Source: Chelonoidis abingdonii (lineage: Eukaryota; Chordata; Testudines; Testudinidae). Taken from it: a stretch of 64,000 nt of DNA. Of the stretch, positions 21,993 to 30,708 are shown piece by piece; positions within the stretch are counted from its first letter, which is position 1; each line of letters starts with the position of its first letter. The translations under genes were made by a program, and so were the position numbers. The notes beneath the pieces are model-generated. The model was given only the letters and a program-made list of their open reading frames with translations, had not been told where the DNA came from and did no database searches. The stretch lies in assembly GCF_003597395.2 (NCBI RefSeq), contig NC_133773.1, forward strand, positions 70,909,747 through 70,973,746, written 5' to 3'.

Positions 21993-22574
21993 ATGAGTTC
22001 CAAGGCTGCCCTAAAGCAGGAACGCACGAGACTAGAGGCAGAAGAACAAATAAAAAATGCCGATCACAGGCGAGACCTGGGAAAAAAAATACAAGAGATG
22101 GAGTTGAGAGAAAAAGAAAAAGACGCTGCGTACAAAAGAGAACAAGCAGCCCAAGATTCAGCCTTCCAACGAGAGATGGAAAAACAGAGAGAGGCCCACC
22201 GGCAGGCCTTGGAATTAGAAAAGGCTAAGCATCAGAACGCAGCCAATCCTAACCCCCCGTCGCGGGTTGTTGTTCAACCGCACAAGAAATTTCCCAACTA
22301 CAAGGCAGGTGATGACACTGAGACCTTCTTAGAAAATTTTGAAAGAGCTTGTCTTGGGTACAACATCCCTGAAGACCAGTACATGCTAGAGCTGAGGTCA
22401 CACCTCAGTGAACCCTTAGCAGACGTGGCAGCTGAAACGCCAAAGGACCAAATGAACGATTATAAACTGTTTCAAACCAAGGCCAGATACAGAATGGGGA
22501 TAACCCCGGATCACGCCCGCGCAGTTCAGAACCCAAAAGTGGAAACCAGATGGTCATTTCCAACACGCTACTAA
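21993..22574 (+). pseudogene. Gag, N-terminal and capsid part
   Basis: An ATG at 21993 opens 193 codons. Residues about 5-80 are a highly charged Lys/Glu/Arg/Gln-rich helix, probably a coiled coil. Residues about 99-175 (FPNYKAGDDTETFLENFERA onward) form the capsid region, with the FLENFE...ACLGYNIPEDQ...LRSHLSEPLADVA pattern. In Gmr1-type elements this region is related to the SCAN dimerisation domain of vertebrate zinc-finger proteins. Gag coats and packages element RNA in cytoplasmic particles. The frame breaks at 22574. Gag sequence continues in another frame (FLDGVPEDITRYILDGKPKT near 22650-22710) to the CCHC knuckle, so the open frame is only the first part of a longer protein. Confidence 0.8.
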
Positions 22575-22937
22575 CGTTGGAAGCATTATGACCCTGGATA
22601 TCAGGAACCAAGGTTCAATCCATTGACGAACTGAACTCCCTCCATGAAATGAGCAGTTCTTGGATGGTGTTCCTGAGGACATAACACGGTACATCCTAGA
22701 TGGAAAACCCAAAACTCTCACCGAGGCGGAGGAGATTGGAGCCAAATGGATGGAAGTGGCAGAAAGCAAGAAAGCTACTGTAAAAGGGCAATGAAACCCA
22801 GGGGCCAACCGACAATAAACCTACAACCGGGGCAACCCAAAACCCACTACAACCAAGGAAGCTACAGACACCCTATCCTTCCACCTCAAAACAGTCCCCA
22901 GTAACTTACCTCAACCCAGTGACCGTTAGCTGGAAGA

Positions 22938-22979
22938 TGCTATAAGTGTAATGAAATGGGACATATAAAAGCCAACTGC
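22938..22979 (+). other. Gag CCHC zinc knuckle
   Basis: The frame reads CYKCNEMGHIKANC, an exact C-x2-C-x4-H-x4-C zinc knuckle. This is the nucleocapsid RNA-binding motif found at the end of gag. It lies about 360 bp downstream of the first gag frame break, in a different frame. Confidence 0.88.
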
Positions 22980-23039
22980 CAAAGAACCCCACCGGGTGGC
23001 AAGTCATTACACCACCATCACACCAAAGAATCCCAGGCC

Positions 23040-23330
23040 CAGATCCTCTCAATCCCTTGGAGCGAAGGGAACACTGAGAGTGGGTGGAAAGAAGGTTACC
23101 GACGTGGAGAGACACGGGGGCACAAGTGTCAGCTATCCACCAATCCTTCGTGGATCCCAAACTCATCAACCAAAGGCCAAAGTGACCATTTTACCCCTTC
23201 ATGCACAAGCTGTGGACTTGCCTACAGCTGAACTGCCTGTCAGTACAAAGAACGGTCAGGAATGTGGACTTTTGCAGTCTATGACATTATTCCATCCCCA
23301 TGCTACTGGGGGAAGACTTGGCCACAGGTG
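23040..23330 (+). pseudogene. Aspartic protease region
   Basis: The frame reads RDTGAQVSAIHQSFVDPKLI, with the catalytic D-T-G-A at 23111-23122. The position between the gag zinc knuckle and integrase fits a retropepsin-type protease that would process gag and pol. Only the first active-site loop is clear. The flap and the second conserved block are blurred by frame changes. Confidence 0.7.
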
Positions 23331-23819
23331 AAGCAGGCCAAGAGTGGAATGGTTACACACACAGCAAAACCAGGCAAGTTTTCCAGACCATTTTCGCTGT
23401 TCCGGAGCCAGTCCCAGACGCGTCTGGTGTTACCACAGAGACCAGACAGAGTAGTGCGACCCCAGATGCCCATGCCAAATGGCCTGAACACAGCCACAGC
23501 ACCTCCTCCAGTCCCAGGAACCGGAACTGGAACAGCAACAGCACCAAGCAGTTGCAACCACAATCTTCACACCAACGCCAGAGGGGGCCACGCCACAACT
23601 GAAGGAAGTACACAGACAACCATAACCGAAGAGGCTCAGGCAAGAGCCTGAAATACACCAGGTGCAACCACGGAGAGCAGGTTCACGCAGCAACAGAAAC
23701 ACCCCACACCTACATCGCTTCCAGAGGGACCAAGCCCAATCCACAGTCTGAGGAAGAACTGGTATCCCTAAGCCTCAAGGGAACAAGTTCAGACTGAGCA
23801 GGAAGCAGATACAGCCCAG

Positions 23820-25130
23820 ATGAAGCTTGGGTGATGGCACGGAGCAACCCACACCCGCCTCTCACTCTTGCCTAAACCGATCCGGGGTTGTTATACGACA
23901 CAAGGACTTTTATACAAGGAAATTCTTTCGGGTGACACCAGGAAGATGGCAGCTGCACAAACGTTTGTGGTTCCAACTAAGTACCAGGGCTCTTAGCTTA
24001 CGCCCGTATGAATCCATCCCAAGTGGCCATGCTGGGGTTTGAACAGAACCAAAGATAGTTTGGGGAATCCCTACACTGGGAGGGGATGGGAAGGAACTGA
24101 CCGCAGTATGTCCGGTCTTGTGAGGTGTGCGCAAAGAGTGGGAAGCCCCAAGATTTGGTCAAGGCCCCCTCCAGACCACTCCCCTATAATTGGAGGTCCG
24201 CATTTCAGCGGAGTAGCTGTGGATATTCTGGGTCCTTGTCCCAAGAAAGACACCCGGGAGGGAAAGCAGTTACGTACTGACTTTCGTGGACTTTTCTACC
24301 TTCGAGGGCCGGAAGCAGTAGCCTCTGGCAACATACAGGCTAAAGCGGTGTGCCAAGCCCTAACCTGACAATTTTGGCCCAGAGTAGGTTGGGCCCCTCC
24401 GATATCCTTACAGAACTTCAGGTAATCTAATGTCTCCTGGCAGGCTCACCATGAGACGAATGTGGGAAATATCATGGGGGTGAATCACTTGGTTGCCCCT
24501 CCGTACACCATCCAACCAATGGCCTGGTTGAAAGGTTTAATGGAAGCATACCCAGGAGCCCGAGACATGACGAGAGTAGGTTGCAGGTTAGATCAAAGTT
24601 GAATGGGTTACGGACCGCCATGACTGATAACCCATGGATCGGGCAGATATCTAGGACGAGAACTTAGGATGCGATCAGCCATTCTGGCTGAGACCAATGC
24701 TGGGACTCGTAGTAGAAGTACTACGTGGGTCCGTGGAGGATCGTAGCGGTAGCGAGCCCCGCCACCAGATAAAGGGAGATAGCTGGAATGCCTCCAAATG
24801 GAGTCGAGCATAGATGACTGGGGTAGTATGTGGGGAAGCAGGCTCATCTTGTGTTATTCTTGCAAGACCGCAGTTCAGACGCTCCCACTTAATGGTTGGC
24901 TTACCAAGAGAGCCTGGTAACAGACATCACAAGTTTTAGGGTTTTCAACCCTTTGAATCTTGTGTATGGCCACGAGGTTAAGGGGCATACAGTTGAAGCA
25001 ACTACATGGGCGGAGTTTATCACCCTCTCACCGGAACTAACTTCTAGACTTGTAAGCAACCTACAAAGCACCCTCCAACATTTCTTTAGCACCTTGCTAG
25101 AGAAACACTAAAAGGATACTCAGGAAAAGC
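23820..25130 (+). pseudogene. Integrase, frameshifted, upstream of RT
   Basis: Several blocks of a Ty3/gypsy integrase are visible in shifting frames. The second half of the zinc-binding domain shows CEVC at 24119-24130. The catalytic core follows with AVDILGP, the first Asp codon at 24222-24224, then GPEAVASGNIQAKAVCQALT (24310-24368). Next comes HHPTNGLVERFNG, with the catalytic Glu codon at 24530-24532. The second Asp is hidden by indels. A C-terminal stretch with NPLNLVYGHEVKG lies at 24945-24985. Integrase inserts the cDNA into the genome. Placement before RT is what defines the Gmr1 arrangement. Confidence 0.82.
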
Positions 25131-25739
25131 AAAAAGGCCTGGTCGATGATAAACATACCAGAGCGTTCCTCAAGAGGGAGACCAGGTTTATGGTCTTGAA
25201 AGGCGCAACGAGGCCCAACTAAGAGGAAGCATCATGGAGACGGTGCCATACAAACGAACTGGGCGGCTGTACAGCTAACTCATAATTCCCTTCTCTAACC
25301 AATTGTATTAATTCATCCACCACTTTCCGGACTTACGTGCAGTGACAGCCGCAGGAGGAGAATGAGCCCTAGTCCTGATGCTCTATGCGGAAAAAAACCT
25401 GATGAAGCACGATAGATAACACCTGGACAGGTCTTGTCATACAGTCAAGAATCCAACGTACAGTGCCACTCACGCGACGAGCGTATGTTCCTCACCAATC
25501 AATGGATGTATGATACGGCATACCACCCTGCAAGGAAGCCACACCTGAGTTGCACACTCACACCAAGCGAGTGAACTCTGTTGTGGTATGCTTTCGCACC
25601 ACTCCAGGAAAGGCAGCTGAACGAGCATAAGAACGTCACCGTGACAGGTAATGCCACGAAGCGCACCTCCGGTTTTCCCCCTACACGCAAGCCTGTAGAA
25701 ACAGGCCAAACTGACAGTGGAAACGCTCATCTACCAGTG

Positions 25740-26440
25740 CATGGCATCTCCTGGTTCCTACGCCATCACCAGATGGGGAATACCGCTTTTGTGTGGACTA
25801 CCGTAAGCTAGAATGCGGTAACTGCGTCTGACAACTATCCAAATGCCACGCACCGAGAAGCTATTGGAGAAGTGGGGACGTGCCCAGATCATCTCTCAAT
25901 AAGACTATAAACCAAGGGGTACTAGCAAGTACCAGCAGCTGACCTGCCAAGAAAGCCAGCCATTTCGTCACCCATGGGCGGGTGTATGAATTAAATATAC
26001 TTCCTTTCAGGCTATGAAATCAACCGCCACCTCCAGAGGCGTGTAGATGGTCTACTAGTCAGGAATGGAGAAATATGCAGTTGCCTAACCTCGGATGATG
26101 TGAGCCAATTTTTTCAGACTCCGTCCCGAACACCTAGTACAGGCCTGAAAAGGTTCTTGAGCGTATCAGGCAGGCAGGAACTACTGTTAAGGCCAAAAAG
26201 TGTCAAATCGGCCAAACAAGAGTGACTTACCTGGGACACAGGGTGGAGTCGAGGACCATAAACCCCTAACAGCCAAGGTGGAGCTATCCAAAAGTGGCCT
26301 GTCCCAAAGGTCAAAGAAACAGTCCAATCCTTCTTAGGCTTGGCCGGGTAACTACAGGCGATTTAGACCACACTACAGCCAAATGCTGGCCACCACTGAC
26401 CGACCTGACCAAAAAGGACCCGCCAAATACAGTTAAGTAG
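25740..26440 (+). pseudogene. Reverse transcriptase, frameshifted
   Basis: Block 1-2 reads SPDGEYRFCVDYRKL, with VDYRKL at 25793-25810, a signature of Ty3/gypsy RT. Further on, GMEKYAVA (26064-26087) leads into a degraded Y-x-D-D box whose two Asp codons sit at 26094-26099. After it come VSQFF, then EHLVQA (near 26130) and KVELSKSGL (near 26278). A final conserved LAGNYRRF-type block lies near 26341-26363. The enzyme would copy element RNA into DNA in the cytoplasmic particle. Stops and frame changes occur throughout, and parts of the fingers are unreadable. Confidence 0.8.
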
Positions 26441-26469
26441 TGACTAAATGAGTGTCAGGAGACCTTTAC

Positions 26470-26945
26470 CCACTTCAGGCGATGTTCACGTCTGACGCCT
26501 TGCGTGCTAAGCGGCCGCGCAGACTTTGACAAAACATTCCCTAGTTAACACCGAGCATCTGAGCGTGGTATAGGAACAGTTGTATGATGAGAGGACATCG
26601 GATCACAACTTCCATCCTGTCGTGTTTCTCAGCAAGAAACTATCGGAGAGGGAAAGCCACATGGATCATCAGTGGAAAAGAATGCTAGCCATTGTTACAC
26701 CCTGGAAAAGCTAACCCCTGACGTTGGGGATCGACCGGTTCAGCTACAAACTTGACCGACGCTGCCTAAACAGTGGCTTTCGATACAGCCAAAGGGAACA
26801 ACAACGAAACTTCTTCCGTTGAGTTACTTCCAGATTTGATGTTTGAAATTCAACACATTTCAGGACTTCTAACACAAGTAGCTGATGCACTCTCCCGTGA
26901 GAGTTGCCCTGAATACACTGTAAAATCTTTCCTTAAGATGTAACA
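26470..26945 (+). pseudogene. RNase H region and end of pol
   Basis: After RT the sequence shows scattered RNase H blocks: FTSDA near 26486-26500, KLSERESH near 26638-26660 in shifting frames, and a clear terminal block VADALSRES at 26878-26904. The last block is typical of the end of Ty3/gypsy RNase H, and a stop follows at 26941-26943. The domain would remove template RNA during cDNA synthesis. No integrase follows, which confirms that the integrase found upstream is the only one. Confidence 0.75.
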
Positions 26946-27065
26946 AGTCTTGTAGGTTTCATGCTAGTAAGTATGGTGAAGGTGCATGTGTTTGTATAAC
27001 TCGTGTTGAGTTTAAAGGTGTCGTAAGGAATTATCACCGCCAGTTGATTTTCCAACTGTCTAGTG

Positions 27066-27080
27066 ATTTGTGGGCGGGTG
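27066..27080 (+). other. Candidate polypurine tract
   Basis: A G-rich stretch (GATTTGTGGGCGGGTG, to 27080) abuts the start of the 3-prime LTR, where a plus-strand primer should lie. It is not purely purine, so the call rests on position. Confidence 0.4.
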
Positions 27081-27596
27081 TGTCATAAACAGATAGCTAA
27101 GGGTTAATGTTCTTTTCCTGTAAAGGGTTAACAAAGGGAACCAAACACCTGACCAGAGGACAATCAGGAAACTGGATTTTGTCAAAGTGAGGGAGGGAAC
27201 TTCTGGTTTGGGTTTGTTCTGCCTGTTTTGTTTTCTCTCGGCTATGAGGGAAGATCTTTTTTCCATCTCCAAGCTTCTTTCTACCTCTTCTGTTCCCAGA
27301 GTTCTGATACAAAAAGGAAAAGCAATAGGGTTATATTGTATTTGTATTTACAGTGTAGTAGCTTGCATGGACTGGAATGTTTCAAATTGGATATCTTTTT
27401 GAATCAGACTGTTTATTCATATTTTTTTATAAGCAATAGCCCTGTATTTGTCATCTTGATGCAGAGTTTATATGTTTATGTCTTTTTTCTTTCTTTTTAA
27501 AACCTGTTGAGGTTTTTTCTCTGGTTAAGTCTAAGGAACGAAGGGAGGGGGGAAATCTCTTTGTGTTAGCTTGACTAGGTTTGAATGCATAGCCTC
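27081..27596 (+). repeat. 3-prime LTR, truncated
   Basis: The repeat starts TGTCATAAACAGATAGCTAA and matches the 5-prime LTR up to TTGAATGCATAGCCTC at 27596, after which the sequences diverge abruptly. About 220-330 bp of LTR are missing. Differences from the 5-prime LTR are mostly single-base insertions and deletions. Confidence 0.85.
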
Positions 27597-28400
27597 CAGC
27601 ACACCAAATATGACCTTCACAACAAGAGCAGGTAAAGGAGATTGCCTAATTTCTTATACTCTACTTCTTCTTAAATTCTTTGCCTCAAAATGCTTTATAC
27701 TAAAAATATTTAAGCTTAGAGTACAATGGCTGATGCTTATCTAGAAGGTGACCAGAAGAAAGAGGAAAACCAAGAACCTAGTTCCTCTAGCCATGGGCTA
27801 GAATACACCTTTTGCTAACTGACCTGCTCTGTGCTGGAGGAGAACCAACTGTCCCATCCCTTTGTCCACCCCCTAAGTTAGGAAAAAGTAGAGGAGTGGA
27901 TTTCTTTGGTAGCCCTTAATCTCAGCTCTCCCTTTTGTTATCAAGGGAAATAAGAATCCCTGAACTTGCTTACTGAAAAAGAAATGCAACATGGAATAAT
28001 TCGTCATATTAGCTTAATGACTACATGCTTTTTATTTCTTATAATTTGGTAGAAACTGCCTCTAAATGGGTCAATAAGAAACATTAAAATTTACTATGTA
28101 ATTAATTATGTGATCTATAAAAAAAAAGTTTCAAATTCTCAACTACAATCTTTAACAAATGGTTTTCTTCTTATTCACCTGCTCAGACAATAATAAATAA
28201 TTTATTTTGTATTAGTACAGTGAAAATATTGAATCTTTGTTTTTTAGGATTTGTACTGAAATCTATATTTGCACATATACACATTATCAATGTTAACAGG
28301 AGTTATGAAGACAAATTTAGTTACATTCCTGTGTCCTTGCAGACAAACCAAGCCATACTTGTTTGGCACTTACATAAGCTGCATTTTACTTTATTTCATT
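27597..28400. other. Non-coding DNA, nothing recognised
   Basis: AT-rich DNA to the right of the LTR break. No gene or repeat family was recognised. Confidence 0.45.
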
Positions 28401-29330
28401 TTTATTATTTGCATTACCATAGCACTAGGAGTCCTAGTCAAGGACTAGGACCTCATTGTGCTAAAAGCTGTGCCAAAAAAAGGGCCCACTCTGCCCCAAA
28501 GACCTTATAATCTAGGACAAGGGACAAGAGATAAATACAAAAAAACTGGGAAAAGTAAACAATGCGACAATAATGATCAGTGTGGTAGGCAATGGCCTCA
28601 GGACAACAGTGAGGCTGCGAATATGAAGTTCTCTGAAGGCACCACAGCAAAAAAAAAAAGTTTCAAAAGAGTTCTGAAGGAGGATAATGTTTTTGCCTGT
28701 GTTTCCGGGGAACGTCTCCCTCAAGTGAAAGGTAGTATAGAAGAAATTAAAAAGGTGATTGTTTGAAATTTCAAACAAGTGGATGATAGAGGTTGACACC
28801 AAGGGAGATTAACTAAAATGTGAGGTGAGAGCATGGTGAAGAGAGTTTTAGTTGTGTGGATGCATAAAAAAAGCTGTATCTTAGAAATATTATCCAGAAT
28901 AAATCTGTAAGGTTTAGGGATGGCCTGGATATGAGGCCCTGAAGAGGAGAGGTCCAAGTTGAAGATGACACCGAGGTTACTGGCCTAAGTGAGAGGCAGC
29001 ATAGTGGTGTTATTGAGAGTGTTTGAGAAAGGAAGTAACAGAGAATGTTTGGAAGAGAAGACCAGATATTTTGTTCAGCCATACTGAGCTTGAGCTGATG
29101 GCTATAGATCCACAAGATGCCAGAGAAAGGCAGAGATTTGACTTTGAATAGAAGTATACAGTTCTGAAATAGTGAGGCAGAGCTGTGAATCACTAGCATA
29201 GAGATGCCAGTTGAATTTACATTAGCACATGAGGTTGCCCAGAACAAGGATCAGGGTTTGATATACAGAGATCTCAGCCTGCTTAGTACCATGTCATACA
29301 CACCACTAGAAATCCTTTTATGAAAAGACT
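28401..29330 (-). repeat. L2-type LINE/SINE tail and linked repeat, minus orientation
   Basis: Positions 28401-28540 are the reverse complement of the same 3-prime tail seen at 42800-42945: TTATTATTTGCATTACCATA, then TCATTGTGCTAAAAGCTGTG, then TGCCCCAAAGACCTTATAAT. The purine-rich sequence that follows to about 29330 looks like the body of the same old element. I could not identify a coding domain in it, so only the first 140 bp are assigned with confidence. A poly-A run of about 20 lies at 29342-29360. Confidence 0.55.
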
Positions 29331-29683
29331 TAAAAGGGGGGAAAAAAAAAAAAAAAAAAACAGTTAAAGCATTGGAAATATAAAAATGAAAGCCTTATTT
29401 AACACTTATCTCTTGTTCCCTTTTCATGGAGAGAGTTTTTCAAAGGAACTGCTAAATGGTACCAAAGATGGTAATAACTGTCTTTCTGGGAGAAAAGAGA
29501 AGTTACTTGAGATGGATTGGAGCTGTGGTTGCTTTTGCTGTTGTTAAAAGACCGATTCCATTTCTTCCCAGGTGGTTTTTGGAATTCAGTTGGAGCTGGT
29601 AGATGTGGTGATGTCATCTGACTCCCTTTCTCTGGCCCAATCTAGTCAGGACATCTCTCAGGATTACAAAGGCCTGGGGTTCC

Positions 29684-30385
29684 ACTGCACCCAGGCTGGG
29701 TAAACTTTTTGGCTCAAGGGCCACATCAGGTTTCCAAAACTGTATGGAGGGCCAGGTAGGGAAGGCTGTGCCTCCCCAAACAGCCTGGCCTCCACCACCT
29801 ATCTACCCCCTCCCACTTCCCACCTCCTGACTGCCCCCCCTCAGAACCACCAACCCATCCAATTCCCCTTGCTTCTTGTCCCCAGACCACCCCCTCCCAC
29901 GATCCCCCCACCCCTAACGGCCCCCGAGACCCCACCCCCACCTAATGCCGCCTGCTCCCTGACTGCCCTGACCACTATCCACAACCCGCCCCCTGACAGG
30001 CCCCCCAGGACTCCCATGCCTATCCAACCACCCCGACTGCCCCCTCCCCCACCTGGGACCCTCTGCCCTCTTTCTTATCCAGCCCTCCCTGCCCCCTTAC
30101 CATGCCACTCAGAGCATTAGGACAGGCAGCCACACCACCCAGCCAGAGCCAGCCATACCACCGCATAGTCTAGGGCACCAGGGCAGGCCGACAGCTCTCA
30201 CAGCCATGCTGCTCAGCAGGAGCTCACAGCCCCACCACCCAGAGCACTGGCAGCACGGTGAGCTGAGGCTGCAGAAGAGGGGGACAGCAGGGGAGGGGCT
30301 GGGGGCTAGCCTCCCTGACTGGGAACTTAAGGGCCAGGCAGGAGGGTCCCACGGGCCATGCAGTTTGCCCACCTCTGTGCTAGAC
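29684..30385. mobile_element. hAT-like GC-rich non-autonomous element
   Basis: The left end (from 29692) reads CAGGCTGGGTAAACTTTTTG, then GGGCCACATCAGG. The right end (to 30377) reads GGGCCATGCAGTTTGCCCAC followed by CTCTG. The two ends are inverted relatives. The interior is C-rich, with long frames that are composition artefacts. No convincing 8-bp duplication was found in the flanks. Confidence 0.65.
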
Positions 30386-30551
30386 AGTGGGAGTGGCAGC
30401 CACAATGGTGAAACTTGCTCCAATAACCAATGTTTCTCCCCAAAGTCTCATTCTTTATGGATTCACGAAAGGGACTGGTGGGAAGAATCGTCTACTCTCT
30501 CACTATTTTGGCCAACAATTAGGTCTAGTTTCTGATGCATCAACTTTGGGA

Positions 30552-30708
30552 GGGATAGTTCAGTGGTTTGAGCATTGGCCTGCTAAACCCGGGGTTGTGA
30601 GCTTAATCCTTGAGGAGGCCAGTTGGGGATTGGTCCTACTTTGAGCAGGGGGTTGGACTAGATGACCTCCTGAGGTCCCTTCCAAACCTGAGATTCTATG
30701 ATTCTATG
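30552..30708 (+). repeat. tRNA-derived SINE with CR1-like tail (CryI, tortoise PolIII/SINE)
   Basis: The head is tRNA-like. It has an RNA polymerase III A box (TAGTTCAGTGG at 30556-30566) and a B-box-like GGTTGTGAGCTTAATCC at 30593-30609. The 3-prime part is a CR1-type end (GGACTAGATGACCTCCTGAG, then GTCCCTTCCAAACC), closing with two ATTCTATG octamers. This structure is that of the SINE family described from cryptodiran turtles, which borrows the CR1 3-prime end so that the CR1 enzyme copies it. The copy is nearly full length. Confidence 0.88.

Larger units (their letters stand above)
20744..27596 (+). mobile_element. Gmr1-type Ty3/gypsy LTR retrotransposon
   Basis: A 6.85-kb element on the plus strand is flanked by related LTRs that both start TGTCATAAACAGATAGCTAA (20744 and 27081). 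Inside lie gag with an N-terminal coiled coil and a CCHC knuckle, an aspartic protease (DTGA, 23111), an integrase (about 23820-25130), then reverse transcriptase (about 25740-26440) and RNase H (to about 26945). Integrase upstream of RT is the order of the Gmr1 group, not the usual Ty3/gypsy order. The pol region is riddled with frameshifts and stops. The 3-prime LTR is cut off at 27596, so no target duplication can be checked. Confidence 0.88.

Noticed and set aside
22996..23667. Overlapping plus and minus frames near the protease region
   Set aside because: They result from frameshifted pol sequence. The DTGA and zinc-knuckle evidence supports the plus-strand element reading, and the minus frames are shadows.
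28813..29247. 144-codon minus-strand frame
   Set aside because: Ser/Leu-rich translation of a purine-rich strand. I looked for RT motifs because an L2-type tail is next to it and found none.
29726..30535. Proline- and glycine-rich frames on both strands
   Set aside because: C-rich low-complexity sequence within a hAT-like element; no domain and no conserved start context.
30552..30624. Possible functional tRNA gene
   Set aside because: It has Pol III boxes but no full cloverleaf, and it is joined to a CR1-like tail, so it is a SINE head.
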